A DNA stretch of 64,000 nt from Wolfiporia cocos (taxonomy: Eukaryota > Basidiomycota > Agaricomycetes > Polyporales > Phaeolaceae): positions 1,364,001 through 1,428,000 of the forward strand of contig JACCLO010000004.1 of the NCBI GenBank assembly GCA_029448655.1, in the 5' to 3' direction. The notes beneath the pieces are model-generated. The model was not told where the DNA came from and ran no database searches. It worked only from the letters and a program-made list of their open reading frames with translations. The translations under genes were made by a program, and so were the position numbers. Shown here piece by piece: positions 21,922 to 34,956 of the stretch; the stretch's first letter is position 1, and each line of letters begins with the position of its first letter.

Positions 21922-22838
21922 CGTGCGTGCGAATCGAACAAAGCGTCTCGTCATCGTCATATAAATCAGGCGTTGGAGTTGTTTGATCAACAACACGTAG
22001 CTTTGTATCGGTTAGAGACATCACATCTTCGCGACTCCTATGCCATGGCCATGGTCGCCACGAGGAACGGAGATCGATGGCATGAACTCAGCTATTGAGA
22101 TAGCGCGTGCTCGCGCCGCTGCGGTCTGAACGGCCTACCTATCGGGGCCATAGGGAGAGTAAGATCCTAATACGATTATGGTTTTATGCATGTCTCACCA
22201 TCGGTGCTGTGGTTGACATGATTCGTCGAAGGCATGCCCCGCGTTTCAATTTCTTGAATAGTATACGGTGCGTTGTACCTGTTCTCCAACAAGAATGAAA
22301 TTCGTGCACGTAGTAGCCACTTTAATGGTGCACAACATGAACGGTGCGAATTTTCCCCCATGTAATATACAGTATTACCGTACTCCAGTACAACGGGAGA
22401 GCAACTCCGCGCTTCTGCCAAAAGCACTCAGTAACGTACACATCGACGCTCGTTCCAGTCTTTCTTGACAAGTGAGAGCGGTTGAAACACGCCCATGCTC
22501 GCATGAGGTAATCGATATCATTTTGCTGCGCCCTACCTTTGTGATCTCCATGTTTTATTCAGATTATACACAATCTGACTGTTGTACTGATGGCATGACA
22601 TTGAATGTGCAAACCTCCCTGTCATCTACGTCAGGCACAAGGGCTGGTGTTTGCCCGACGAACGTGAGTGTTGGACTCGATGTGCAACTGAGAGCCCTCT
22701 GCTTGCATAAATGTGTGGCCGCTTATAAGGTGAAACTCACCATTCCATCGCGCGACCCGTGAAGATCTGTCCAGTGACAACAATCAATCATGACAGACAG
22801 GAATGCCCGCCTGCCAGGAAGAAGAGGAATATGAAGCA
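21922..22838. other. Intergenic, nothing recognised
   Basis: There are only short ORFs with no family features. The right end is the 3' flank of the minus-strand transporter gene. Confidence 0.55.
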
Positions 22839-25800
22839 TCATACTTCTTCCCATTTAAACGTGCTATACCACCCGTGGTCCGCACCCTCCTCGTGTGTAC
22901 TAATCATAGACAGATGTTCATCGTGCGTCAACCACGCCGACGTCCCAAACAGCCTGCCAGTCAGCTCAAGTAGCTCCTCCAGAGTGTCCACCATATTCTT
23001 CATGACTTCTTGCTCCGCGAACGCGTAAACCAGAGACAGACCCATCGACTGTGCGTCCTCCTCCCGTGCCTTCCGTATGCTGTCTTGAACGTGGGTTTCC
23101 AGGTGCTCATACGCATGCCTCGGCGAAGGCAGGAATTGAGGGAGCGATTCTCGCGCTCGGAATGCATGCTGGCATGCATACAGGGTGATGCACACGCACG
23201 ACATCTATCACGGATACAATGTTGCTCAAAAAGGAGCGCAACAAGACGAGATGCCACGTACAAATTCCCGCCGTTCGTTGAAAACGCTAGCTACAGTCTC
23301 TTGCCGAGGGATGTTCTCCCTGATCTTCCGAAGGCCTGTCATCACGTCAAGAAGCTTTTGCATCACTGTCACAATTCTGCGATAGTGAGTGAGAGGTTTC
23401 TATAATTAATTCAACATCATCATGAATCTACCTATATGCCTCGATGAACTTACTGGAAGTAAACTAACTTCATCGTGCATTGTCGTTATTAAGGCGGAGA
23501 GCCGATATAGGTTGTTTCTAATTTGCAGCTCGAGCTTGAGCGTTTTGCGTCTATCTGGGTATGCAAACGCAGGTTGTTGTCGGAACATGTCGCTGCGATG
23601 AAACGTGAGCATTGATTTGGCCGGGATGATATGGGAACGTACTGGCTAAGGGTCATATATAATTGGCTGAGAAGTCCGAGCGTTCGACTAGTCTCGGAAA
23701 GAAATAAAACCTTTATCAATGTCAGATACAGAACACCCAGATGAAAATAAAGCGACGACGTACTCGACAATGGCGGGGAAAAACAACACCGTTCATAAGT
23801 AATGCTGCGGAGATGCCGACTGAAATCATGAGAGCACGAATTGCAGCCAGTTCTAGACAAAATTCAGCCGACGAAGCGGCGCACAAATCCAGGGGTAGTC
23901 TCACGGATGACAGAGTTCGTAGTGTCGGGATTCACATACTGAGCGAATACGATGATTGGAAGGGCAACGGCGCTGCCAATGGAGTTCAGTCATTATACTG
24001 AACTCGCAGACTTAGATACTGACGCAGGGACGGCGAGGGGTGTAAGTGTTGTCTTCGTTATCATCCAGGTCAAAGGAAGGTCCGCCGCCTGTCGTTTCCT
24101 CGTCAATCAGATTTAATACAGACCATCTATGGCAGCCTACCGTGACAAGGACTGTGAGGCCGAATGGATTGGAATGGCATATCAACCAAGTCTTACAGGT
24201 GTCCTAGTCAGTATGCTGTGTGTTCCCGTCCTTGATTCAAACTCACTATATAAGCATAAATAGCGGCAAGGACGGTGCCAGCCTATCGCACGTGAGTTGA
24301 ATGGGTCAAGAATTGAACAATGTCGCTCTCACCAGGCGCAGGTATCCTGCACGCCATGTAGCTCCAGTATTTGTTTCTAGCACCCAGACGTAACTGTGGC
24401 ACTATAAGCAATAATCCTCTAAGCAACTCACTGTTCACACACCTGATCACCATCCACTGGCCGTGCCATGACTCGAACCATTTACGCCCTGGAAGAGGTC
24501 AATCTACGGCATGACGCAAGGAACGCAAATGCGCACACACCTGCGGAGTCTGGGGACATGAACGCTGGGAGGCTGAGCAGTGCCACTCCGACCGCATTTT
24601 TCATGGCGTGCCTCAGATGCGTAGAATGCACTATAGCGCGGTGGGCCGTGGCCAAGCGGATTCGGGCGCGGAGCATCCACGGCAGGGACCACGCTTCCGT
24701 GATTACTGCCGACGGGCTTCGCCAACGCGACTCCCCCTTGCGCGGTTCGTGCTCCTTGCTGCTCGACAACATCGCATACGTAAGGCCGCTGGGGAGCTTT
24801 CCGCCGTACCCGACCTCTGCGAGACCCTCCCTCGCTTCGCTCGACGTGAGGTTCACCTCGGAGGGCGTCGCGCTGCCCGCCCACAGCGTACCCTGAGTTT
24901 CGGTGACGCGCAGCTGAATGGTGGCGTCTGCGTCATCAGAGATAAACGGCCCTGGGGGAACGCCGAGCCAGGAGAGGGTGACGTGGGGGTACCACAGGCG
25001 CACGTGCGACTCCTCGTACTGGGTATACGTCCGCTCTGCGATTTGCAGCGCGTGGCGCATCTCCTGTGCCATCTTGGAGATACTTGTATCAGCCACGCGG
25101 AAGTACACACGATGGGTATCGATTGCGTACCTGTAGCAGTGCAATCATGACAAGGCTGCCGTCAAGCACCTGCTTGGGCACAACAGCATGTCGTCCCAGC
25201 TCACGCTGCTCCAGATCCATCTCGTCGAATATACGACCGAGCTGCTCGCGCGCCTCATTTCGCGACCTGATCAGCGTCTGCTCAGCCACGCGCAGCGCAT
25301 ACTTGACCGACCCCGACTTCGAGTACGCCCCGCCATGCGCCGACCTGTACGCCGTGCCCTTGTCCTGGTCGAATGTCACGACGATCAGCAGCTCTACCGC
25401 CCTCATCGCGGCAATGATCGAGTGCCCCAGCGAGAGCATCGGTGCCTCGATCGCGGAGACGAACTTGGCGTGTGAGGGCAACACAGGAGATATGTTGCGG
25501 CGGGAGGACCTGCGGGAGAACGAGGGCCTGCGGGACGGTGCACGGCTGGAATAGGGAGAGGTGGCGCGTTTGATTGGCAGGGGCCTCGGAACGAGAGAGG
25601 ACATCCCCCATGCAATCTCGCGACGCAGATGTTCGACAATACCGATTAGCGGACGGATGGACTTCACTGCGTAAAGTCAGAGCAGATTCAGGTCGTCAAG
25701 GATGCACAGGCTGCTCACAGCTTAGTCGTCCCACCCTCAGCTCGAAAGCTGCTTGAGAGTACGTCTCATTGAGGTTCACTGACCGCTGGAACAACTGATT

Positions 25801-26956
25801 TCGTAGCTGTACAAATTCCGCAGAAGTTGCAGATGTCTTATGCTTCTCCGAGAGACAGTTGAGACTGACGGTCAGACAGCGTTGCAGCAAAGCGAACGAC
25901 GTAGCCATGTCTTGTTCGAAGCTGGACGAAGACCAGCGGAATAGAGCCATAACGATGAGCAACGAGAGTAGGCTAAGAGAAGCGGGTGCCAATGTCGCAT
26001 AGAGGAAAGCTCCGGAGTCGGCCAAGACCATCTGCGAGCGAGTCAGTTATAGCTCCTATGGGTCACAGAAGCTCTAGCATACTCCTGCGAGCAGCGGCGT
26101 ATTATCACATGCGGTGTGCAGACTTTACAGTATGTACAAACGAATCTCAGCAGGAAGCATGATGCGTCGGAGGGTGCCAAGTGCAGTCTCCGACTCTGGC
26201 TTCGTACACAGATGGAGAATGATCCGTGCACGATGCTACTAATATTCTACACATAATTTGGGGTTAGGGAAAGTGAACTCACGGATTTGTCTCCTATGTT
26301 AATAGTAAGGAGCCAGATGGACACGAATAGAGATATACGCATCGAGAGCGTAAGACGTACAAGCCGGCTCTTGATCAGTCCAGCTATACATTTCAATGAG
26401 CATCCAGATGTAACTGTCGAATTCACACAGATCGCTGTTGTCCAAATTGAGATGACCTACCAAAGAAGCTGATGATCACCAGAAAACAGGCGCACGTTGC
26501 CCGAGACCTCGCGGAGTTTTCTGGCGTAAGAGAAGCAATATACTTCGCTAGTGTCGAGAATCCGATAGCAACGAGCGCTCCCATGATATTCAAGACGGTC
26601 AGCTCAAGCTGCTGCGCTAGATTTTCCTGGACACCGAAGACCAGAGCCTCAAATGGTAGTACAAGAAATGCATAGCTGCCTCCAAGCTTAGAGACAGGGC
26701 GAATAACGATAGCCAAGCAGCAGAGGAAAGTGGAGAGTAGCCTGGCGAGAGGGCGTCGTTCGAAATAGTGACTACCGACGCGCAGAATAGAGGACACAAC
26801 GGACGCAAGACATGACTTCAGCATTACCGAGATAGACATGAGGGGTATAATGCGCCGGCCAGTGTGTGTCGGCACAATTGCATGGTCTTTCCAGAGTGGA
26901 GGAGGTAAGAACTGCTCGTCAAGACATTTAATGGTGGAGTTGTAGAGCGGCAACAT
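22839..26956 (-). CDS. Multi-pass membrane transporter of the fungal DUF2422/DUF2421 (ArAE_2, BRE4-like) family, many exons
   Basis: Minus-strand exons follow the family order. 26956-26460 codes WKDHAIVPTHTGRR, LVLPFEALVFGVQENL and LTVLNIMGALVAIGFSTLAK (first membrane block). About 26380-26285 codes GLIKSRLVRLTLSMRISLF. About 26030-25700 codes the LADSGAFLYATLAPASLSLL segment and the VQLRNQLFQRSVNLNETYSQ stretch. About 25660-25090 is a cytoplasmic linker. 25090-24480 ends in AMKNAVGVALLSLPAF. About 24280-24140 codes GTVLAAIYAYI and TWLICHSNPFGLTVLVT. About 23940-23735 includes ISVGISAALLMNGVVFPRHC. The last exon ends at 22839 (LVYAFAEQEVMKNMVDTLEELL). The family is putative ER or plasma-membrane transporters; the yeast relative BRE4 was linked to brefeldin A sensitivity. 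Exon limits and the start codon are approximate. A pseudogene copy is at 5.4-7.2 kb. Confidence 0.8.
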
Positions 26957-28591
26957 CCGGCATAGTGTCACGGCAAGCTATTCTTGCATGGGCGCTTACA
27001 CGAGCCGACAGGTTCTCCCCCCGACTTTCTCGGAAAACCAAAGGTACTGCATATCGTACGTTGTTCAATGTTACATGGTCAACACTTCACTTTCCACACA
27101 ATTTTCCTATTCGTGCACGCATATGCAGGAGGATGACTTGGATCGTCCGGAGATTTCGTGAAAACTCGGGTGCCCTCAGAGTCGCTAATGTCAAAGTCGT
27201 CAAAATCAACCACAATATATCAACGTTTCATGGACGACATCCGTAGGCGGCTGATAAGGTGAATCATCGAACGGCCCAGCGCCCCTGTATCAGCAGCCGG
27301 CGCTACGATATCCGCCTTCGCTCTTCGTCCGCGGAAATTAGAGGTACCACTGCCCACGAGCGTGGTAATGGGCGCGCACCAACCCTTCCTGGTGGCTGTG
27401 CATTTTCATGTTTGATCCGAGTGAAGTGCTCGGATTAGACCCGGGCGCTTTGTCACCGAAGGAGTAATATCATGTACGACCCGCCACAAGGCGCGCCTTG
27501 CCGATATCGAATGCTGCGATGCCAGTCAAGACATTCCAGTCACCTGGAAAGCGGCCTGAAGGGAACCTATGCTGAGAACCGACGTAGCCTGCCTGACACG
27601 AAAGGCATGGCTGCGCCGGCGAACAAACCAAATATGATGCGACTCGGGTCTGCTATCGCCGCAACTCCTTGTCCTGGACGGAACGCATCGGAATGAGGAG
27701 GTGTCGGGTCGCATGTCAAAGACGTGAGAACAACGAAACCCCGCCGTGAAACCAACATTGAAAATGAGAGTCCGTACCTTACACTACGAGTCACTGTGGT
27801 CTCGTTGGGGATGGTATCCACCATTGGTCATGAGCTCTGTTGCTTAGATCTCCAATTGTCGTACGACAAATATATTATTCTATCAGGTGGGACGAGAAGA
27901 TTCAACTTGCCATTGCACAGGATCAAGCTCGAGAGTTACCACGCCAGAATCGGTGCGCATGGGAACCAAACGTTGGACTTGTCCTATCCAGTACTTAACT
28001 AGTCTTTTCTCTCGTTAGATCTCCTGGAGGAGCGTCTGTGGAACCATATCTTCTCATGTATACCGCTTACACTAGTGGGGCGAATGCGAGGTGTCGTGGA
28101 TGCATTTAATTGCAGTGCACAGTCAAACAGCATCGGTATCAGTAGTAGCGAGCATACACCCCTGCTGTTTGTTCGAGCAGCATGCAGAGCGCAACAGTCA
28201 AACATAGCACGGAGAACTGTGAGCAATTCAGGTCGGTTAGATGACTGCATTGTACCACCTATGAGCATTGTCTCATAATTTCTCTATTCATTCGAGACTC
28301 TCGGCAATCGACCCTGCAACCAATAGCTGATGAGAAAAAAAACCTCGCGCAAAGACAAGGAATGTGAAAAGCGTTGATACAGTGTTACGAAGATCTGACG
28401 AAAGGCAAACAGGTCCAGTCAATCATGCTAAACCCGACAATCGGACACTTCCACATACCAGAATAAAGACTGACTATATGATACACGTGGAGTACAGCAA
28501 TACAGAGACATAAGATACAGTACCATAGAAGGCGGTTAATACCCGGGGTCACACAAGACAGAAGATGGAGTGATGTGGCCTTCGTCCAGAA
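26957..28591. other. Intergenic, nothing recognised
   Basis: About 1.6 kb between the transporter start and the NUF2 stop. There are short ORFs on both strands without family features, and no repeats or RNA motifs were noticed. Confidence 0.55.
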
Positions 28592-30432
28592 TCACGTACT
28601 GGTCACTTGCATGCCAAGTTTCTCCGCCAACGTTTCCATATACACCTCTGTGAGGACGTGAGTCTCTTTCCATTAGTCGTCTCAATATATTGAGAGGCTC
28701 ACCCGTCTCATGCCTTAGCCGCCAATACTCCGTCAACAGCTCATCGAGCTCCGCCTGGCTCTGCTTCATATGCTCGGCCATCTACACCACACGGTCAGGT
28801 TCACGCCAACATCGCTAAGGGGCAAGCGAAGTTTTACCTTGCGCTCAACCTCGTCCGCCTCCCTCCGCAGCTCCTCCACCTGTTTATCGTTTTCTCGGCG
28901 CTCAACCGCCATCTCCTCGTACTCGCGTTGCAGCCGCTCGAGCGCCTGCTGGCTCGCAAGCCGCTTGTCCTCCGCATGCCGCTGCGCACGGTCGAGCTTC
29001 TCCTGCGCATTCGACAGTTGCTTGAACACGCGCTGTGTGTCCATGCTCATCAAAATCCGTGCTCAAACAAGGATGTCAGGATACATGGACGATGACGAAC
29101 CTCGCGCTTCAGCAGCAGTTCCGTCCGCTCGCTCTTCTTCAGGTCGAGGTGGTCGCGGATGTCGGCAAGCTCCTTTTGCGCGGCGTCCAGTGCCTGCGTC
29201 TCCTTCTCGTACGTCTGCAGTTGTTCGACGCACGAGCGCACGTCCTTCTCGATGTTGAGCAGCGCAGCGATCTTTGTCTGCAAGTCGCGGATCTTGGCTT
29301 CGTTCGTCGCGAGCGTCCTCTTGTCCTCTGCTGCCGTAGCGGACATCGTGACGATGTTGCGCCGGATGCGATCAGGCGACTGGACGACCCGCGAGCGCGT
29401 GCGGCCAATTTGCTCGGTGATCAGCAGGGTCTCTCTGTTCACACCTTCCTGCATCAAGACAACTTGTCAATCAAGACAAGGAAGCGGCATCAGTGCGATA
29501 TACATGCCTTGCTCTGGAGAACGGCCTCTATCTCCTGCTTGAGTGCTTCTCGGTCCCTGAGAAAAACGAGTTGTGTCTCCTTGTACTTTACGAGCTGTTC
29601 CGTCATTGCAGTGTTCTCATGGCGCAGCGCCTCGCACTTCGGCTCGTCCTCCTCACGCTTGACTCTATATATCGTCAGGCCACAGCTGGATCCTCAATTC
29701 TAAAAGCCCGTACTTGATATAAGCGATCTTCCTATGTGCGTCGGTCAGTTGCTGCGCAACGCTGTCGCGCTCTTCGACCATTCCGGCGGACCGCTCGCGC
29801 AGACCAGTGATGAATGTCTCGCACTGTTCCGAGAACTTGACGAAGTTGATGAAAGCGGAAAATATAGCTCGTGTGCGCTCTGGTTCGGGGCTGTTTAGGT
29901 CCTTGGCGCAGAAGCCATGGAACTTGGCTGCGGTCGCGAAGCGTTGTCTGGGGTTGGTAAGTCCATGTACATACATATTGATGTGTAGAGGACGCACAAG
30001 TGATAGAGGAGGAAGTGATGCGTTAGCGCTTGTCTGTATATGTCCTATCCGTGCACGTTCAGTATTCTTCGTTCCCTCGTTGAGATACCAGACAGTATGA
30101 ATATACGGTCTACAGATAGAGCGTATGACAGCACACAGCAATCTCGCACGCAAGTAAGGATGAACGTCCCCATAAAGCGAGCATGGAGAGAATATCGCTA
30201 TGGGTAGGAAACTTACTGGGTTGCTGACCCTGGCCAAGGCTGCCTCGACAGGTCCCTGTATTGACTCGACGGTGATACCCGTGACTTGTTTCAAGCACGC
30301 GCTATATATTCCGAGGACGAAATCTGGTGTCGGCCGTGCGACCTCCTCATGGCTAACCATGTATCCCCAGCCGGTGAACGCGTCTACGATCTCTGGGACA
30401 GACATAGACGGGAACCAGAATTGCCCCGACAT
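28592..30432 (-). CDS. NUF2: Kinetochore protein NUF2 (NDC80 complex), 443 aa, eight exons
   Basis: Exons (minus): 30432-30217, 30044-29998, 29947-29714, 29664-29508, 29448-29101, 29032-28838, 28781-28703, 28647-28592. Phases join perfectly to 444 codons with stop. The N-terminal calponin-homology-like domain is clear: FWFPSMSVPEIVDAFTGWGY, RPTPDFVLGIYSACLKQVTG, DIYRQALTHHFLLYHLQRFA, AKDLNSPEPERTRAIFSAFI. The rest is coiled coil, ending VYMETLAEKLGM. Length matches yeast Nuf2 (451 aa). NUF2 pairs with NDC80 and binds microtubules at the outer kinetochore. The intron at 29507-29449 appears to use a GC donor (AAG|GCATGT), since no GT donor keeps the frame. It is divergent from the RecQ gene, with 310 bp between start codons. 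Confidence 0.95.
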
Positions 30433-30742
30433 TGCGACACGTCGGCTTCTGCGACTCTACCAGTGAGATTTAGAGGCCAGCCACAGCCACAGAGGTTATA
30501 GAGCGCAGACGAGTGCAAGCTGCCCTGAGATTCAGAACAATCGTTGCGGTTACGGCCGCAAGGCGTTACGACGCGTCGGTCACGTGCACATACGCGACGC
30601 GTTTGATCGTGCATCATGATCCTACAGCCGGCATGCTCCCTTCCACATCGCTCCATTTCAGTCTGTCTTCTGTCTCCTCTAGGCTCTCCACACGCTGTAA
30701 CACCGGGCTTACCAGATTGATACAGCTTGATGTCTTGGTAAT
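30433..30742. promoter_or_regulatory. Shared divergent promoter of NUF2 and the RecQ helicase with two MCB-type boxes
   Basis: The 310-bp gap between the two start codons holds two ACGCGT hexamers at 30571-30576 and 30597-30602, 26 bp apart. ACGCGT is the MluI cell-cycle box bound by MBF in yeasts and drives G1/S expression. Both flanking genes act in S/M phase, which fits. A CACGTG-like E-box core (TCACGTGC) sits between them. Confidence 0.5.
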
Positions 30743-33700
30743 ATGCTAGGTCCAAAGAACAATCTCGAGGAGCTCCGTCGTCGACATCTAGGAGGTGGCA
30801 CGCCAGCTCCTGGACCTAGTCCTCCTGTATCTGTGACTCACGGCAGCCAGGCTGATGGCGAGAAGGTATGCAGCCATATGCTGCTCGCTAATGGACTCAG
30901 TGATGCTATCTAGCGTAGAAGTCCAAATTCAAGCCCTCGAGATCCATCAACAACTCCGACAAAGTTACAGGTACGCTAGAGCTTGAGTTTAGCGCAGTCC
31001 ATGAATAACATTGCCATTAGCGCTCCAAGCGCACAATCCACTTCCATCTTTCTCCACGCCCGGGTTTGGAAAGAAAAAGCCGGTCCCCGCTCGCTCAACA
31101 CCCATCGTCGAGGTCTCGTCGGCAGAATCTAGCCCGGACGATGCTTCCACCTCTCGGCTACCCGTCAAGCGGCTATCTTCGGACTCTTCATGGGATGTGG
31201 GTCACCCAGCGCCCATAAAGCGTCTAAAGATTGCTGCACTGAAGGACAAGGAGAACGGATCCGCTGCAGAGAGCTCTCGCGACAAGGGAAAAGGTCGGGA
31301 GCAGCCATACCGCACGATTGGTCGCTCTTCACATAGTACCGGTTTTTCTTCATCGTCCGAGTCTTCTCCTAGTATACACACGCGGAAGAATCTTCCGCCC
31401 ACAGACGCGCCGCCAATCTCAACACGCTCTTCGCGATCGCTACCCTTGAGCTGGTCCGACTTACTCGGGGTGAGTACTGTCTGAGTCCCCTCGCGGTGTT
31501 TTCTGAATGTATGCTATGACTTTAGAAAGACGATAACGAACTGGCTGGGATGCTGAACAGTAACTTCATGTTGCTGAGCGAACTCGCCATACGCAAGAGA
31601 GCAAAAGGTTCCTGCATTGACGAGGCTGTGATTGATCGCATGGAGTTGGTATCATACATATTGTTGACAGTGGTTACCTCCTTATCTTCCATTCTTGCAT
31701 GACAGGGAGATGCTGACGGATCGCAACAACGCAATTATGGCCATCCGTTCGGCACTGGCAAAGGGCGAGAAGCCAGTGATTCCAGATCCCATGTGGTCCA
31801 ACACAACACGATCCGAGTCACCTCTGGCGGAAGAGGTGTCTTTTCCATCGTTGTCTCAGCGGCCGCCCAGTTATGCTGCACGCGTTTGCTCGCCTGCGCC
31901 GGTCTCCACAGCAAACACAAGTGCTCTATCTTCTTCTACTTCAAATGTTTTATCATCAGTCTCCGTCGAACAAAGCTCTGGTTCCACAGGCCTATCTGCC
32001 GTCAGCTCAGAGCTTCTGGCACGGAGCGAGCTGGACGTCGTTCCCGGGAGCGACGACCTATTCGCGGACCTCGACGACTTCCCTGCCGAAGTCACTGGTT
32101 GGGACCTCCCACGTGCAAGTCAGTCCGCACAGCCACCTCGTCCCCAAGCATCCATACCTGTTTCGTCTGCGGTCTCGCGGCCGAGAGAGGATCTGATGCG
32201 GACGCCATACTACGCCGAGATCAAGGAGAAGCTACGCACGATCTTCAACCTCGTCGACTTCCGCTCGAACCAGCTCGAGGCGATCACCGCGACGCTCGCG
32301 GGACGCGACGTGCTTGTGCTCATGCCGACAGGCGGCGGGAAGAGTTTGTGTTACCAGCTCCCCGCGGTGTGCGAGAGCGGCACGACGCGGGGCGTGACGA
32401 TCGTCATTGGGCCGCTCCTTTCGCTGATGCAGAACCAGGTGGAGAGCTTGGAAGAGAAAGGCGTAGACGTCGTGCAGTTCAATGGTGATCAAGACTTGGA
32501 GGAATCTGGCAGAGTGGGCCGGAGACTGCTCGCGGCGAAGAAGCCGAACATCCTCTTTGTTACACCAGAGAAACTGCAGCGCAGCGGGCGCTTCAACGAT
32601 ATCCTGGAAAGGCTGTACGAAGAGGGATATCTGGCGCGGTTCGTGGTGGACGAGTCTCACTGTGTCGTAAAGTGGGGGAGAGACTTCCGTGATTCGGTGG
32701 GGCCTGGCGTTCTATTTGTCGAATTAGCTGTCCTCTAACAGGTTCATACATTCAGTACAAGAACCTGGGTAGCCTGCGCACCAAGTTCCCCAACGTTCCC
32801 ATCATGGCGCTCACCGCAACAGCCAATATCCAAGTGAAGACAGATATCATGCGCTTGCTCAAGATCGAGCACTGTGAGGTGTTGTCACAGTCGATGAACC
32901 GTCCCAACCTCAACTACGAAGTGCGCGCGAAGGCATCAGGGCGTACAGGGGTTATCAAGCAGATTGCTGACTTCATCAAGGAGTGCCACCCAAATGACAC
33001 CGGGATCATCTATACTTCCAGCCGCCAGATGTGCGAGGAAGTGGCGAAGGTGCTAAGGGAGCAGTATCGGCTCCAGGCGCGGCATTATCATGCCAAGGTG
33101 GACGCACGCGATAAGGAAGAGGTACAACAAGCATGGCAGAGCGGGAAATGCAAGATCATCGTCGCCACGGTAAGTCGGCTATATTTCACTACGGATTATG
33201 GAACGAAGACTGAGTCGTTACTTGACAGATTGCCTTCGGGATGGGGATCGATAAACCGGACGGTGTGTCGTACTTTCGAAACTCTCGTGCTCTGCACTGA
33301 CGCCCAAACAGTTCGATTCGTGTGCCATCATTCTCTGCCCAGTGATCTAGACGGGTTTGTTTCTCAGGGCATCGTATTACTCCTCAAATTGCGCTAATAT
33401 CGCCATCAGCTATTATCAGGAGACGGGTCGTGCAGGAAGGGATGGCAACCCTTCAGACTGCATTCTCTGTACGTAAGAATCAGATATAACTGTCACAGTC
33501 ACTCATGACATGTGTGGAACCAGTCTATAGATATATAGATGCCAAACAACGAAGACAAGCCATTACGACGAACCCCGACATTAACAAAGAGGAGCGCGAT
33601 CACCAAGTGGACGAACTTCAGCGCGTTGTGCAGTACTGCCAGAACGACGTCGATTGCCGCCGCCTGCAGGTTCTCGCATACTACAGCGAGAAGTTCGACG

Positions 33701-34956
33701 TTCGACTTTGCAAGCAGGGCTGTGACAACTGCCGTAATCCAGCGGCGCCGGAGAAGCAGGATGTCACTGCGACAGCGGTGGACATCATCCGCCTCGCTCA
33801 GGCCCTCACCGTACGCGACAAAGAGCGCATCACGCGCAACCAACTGGTCGACGTCATACGTGGGAGCCAGAATGCGAAGGTCAAAGAGCGCGGTTGGGAT
33901 AGGCAGCAGTTGTTCGGGCTTGGAAAGGACACGAACAGGGAGCGCATTGAACGCATCGTCGACCGGCTGGACAATATGGGTCTCTTTGACCAGGTGACTA
34001 TGGCCGGCGGGGACTGGAGTAGCTCGTATCTAGTGGTATGTACTAATCATTCAAGACATGCATGAGACAGCGGCGCCAACGTAGTTGCAGGTTACGCCCA
34101 AGGCATCACAGTTCATGTCGAAGAAAGAAACATTGGTCATGGCCTTCCGAGCTACCTCCACCAAGAAGCCAGCCAATAGTACGAAGTTGAAGAAGCGTGC
34201 AACTGCCAAGAGCTTCACCTCCGACAACGCAGAAGCCTCGTCTAGTAGTTCTAGGCAGCGGACTCAGTACGAAGAAGAGGCCTCAATGTCGCTGTATCGG
34301 GATGACGCCGATGGGCCGGGACTGGACTTCGATGACATTTATGACTTCCAAAGTCCGCGCAAGGCCTATCCGCGCACGAGGCAGGAACTCGCAGACCCCA
34401 TTGAAAATGACAGCGATGTGGAATTTGTCGACGATGCGCCCAAAGATCCCGAATACATTCGCATGCAGGAACTGAAGACACTACGAAAGGAGGTATGTAG
34501 TCGATGATACTAGCAGGGAAGTTGCGCTCAATTACAGAAGATTGCAAAGGAACTTCACATCAAAGTGCCTGAAGAGCTCATCGACGATCAGGCGCTCTTC
34601 CTCATAGCGACTACTCTGCCCAAAGGTCAGGGATTCTTCGTCATGTGTCAACTTACAGTCTCACATTGCATTGCAGACATTAACGAATTCAACTCCACGC
34701 TGCAAAGTGCAGATGTCGACATCGATAGGGCTTTCAAGCCGTATTCCCGGCGCTTCCTAGACTACTGCATGAGGCAGCACGTGCTCAGAGGCGAGACAGA
34801 AAGGTGAGCATACGCATGCATGCAGGCTTTCAGCTATTATTGAATTGGATGTATGATAGAGCACAACAGGCGAAGCCACGCTCGGCAGCTGACCTGCGGG
34901 AGCGGTTCCAATACCAGGGCAAATTCAAGGTGCCCAGGTCGAGGGGCCCCAGCTAA
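30743..34956 (+). CDS. RecQ-family ATP-dependent DNA helicase (BLM/SGS1 type), about 1169 aa, 14 exons
   Basis: Exons: 30743-30865, 30919-30970, 31021-31469, 31526-31648, 31710-32696, 32756-33169, 33229-33262, 33312-33354, 33410-33468, 33524-34035, 34091-34492, 34538-34625, 34677-34803, 34860-34956. The exon 4/5 junction is ambiguous; 31645/31706 also works. The first ~410 residues are Ser/Pro-rich. The helicase core has motif 0 DFRSNQLEAI, motif I MPTGGGKS (~454), PLLSLMQNQV, motif II DESH (~563), ALTATAN, IIYTSSRQMCE, FGMGIDKPD and motif VI YYQETGRAGRDG. RecQ-Zn (CRRLQ..., CKQGCDNC) and RQC regions follow, then an HRDC-like helical part (ELKTLRKE...DDQALFLIATTLP). It unwinds recombination and replication intermediates with Top3/Rmi1 in known homologues. 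Odd: the aromatic-rich loop reads VKWGRDFRDSY where SQWGHDFRPDY is usual. Confidence 0.93.

Noticed and set aside
33368..33410. Extra RecQ exon GGCATCGTATTACTCC after TTCTCAG
   Set aside because: Including it breaks the frame between SLPSDLDG and YYQETGRAGRDG; direct joining gives the canonical motif VI.
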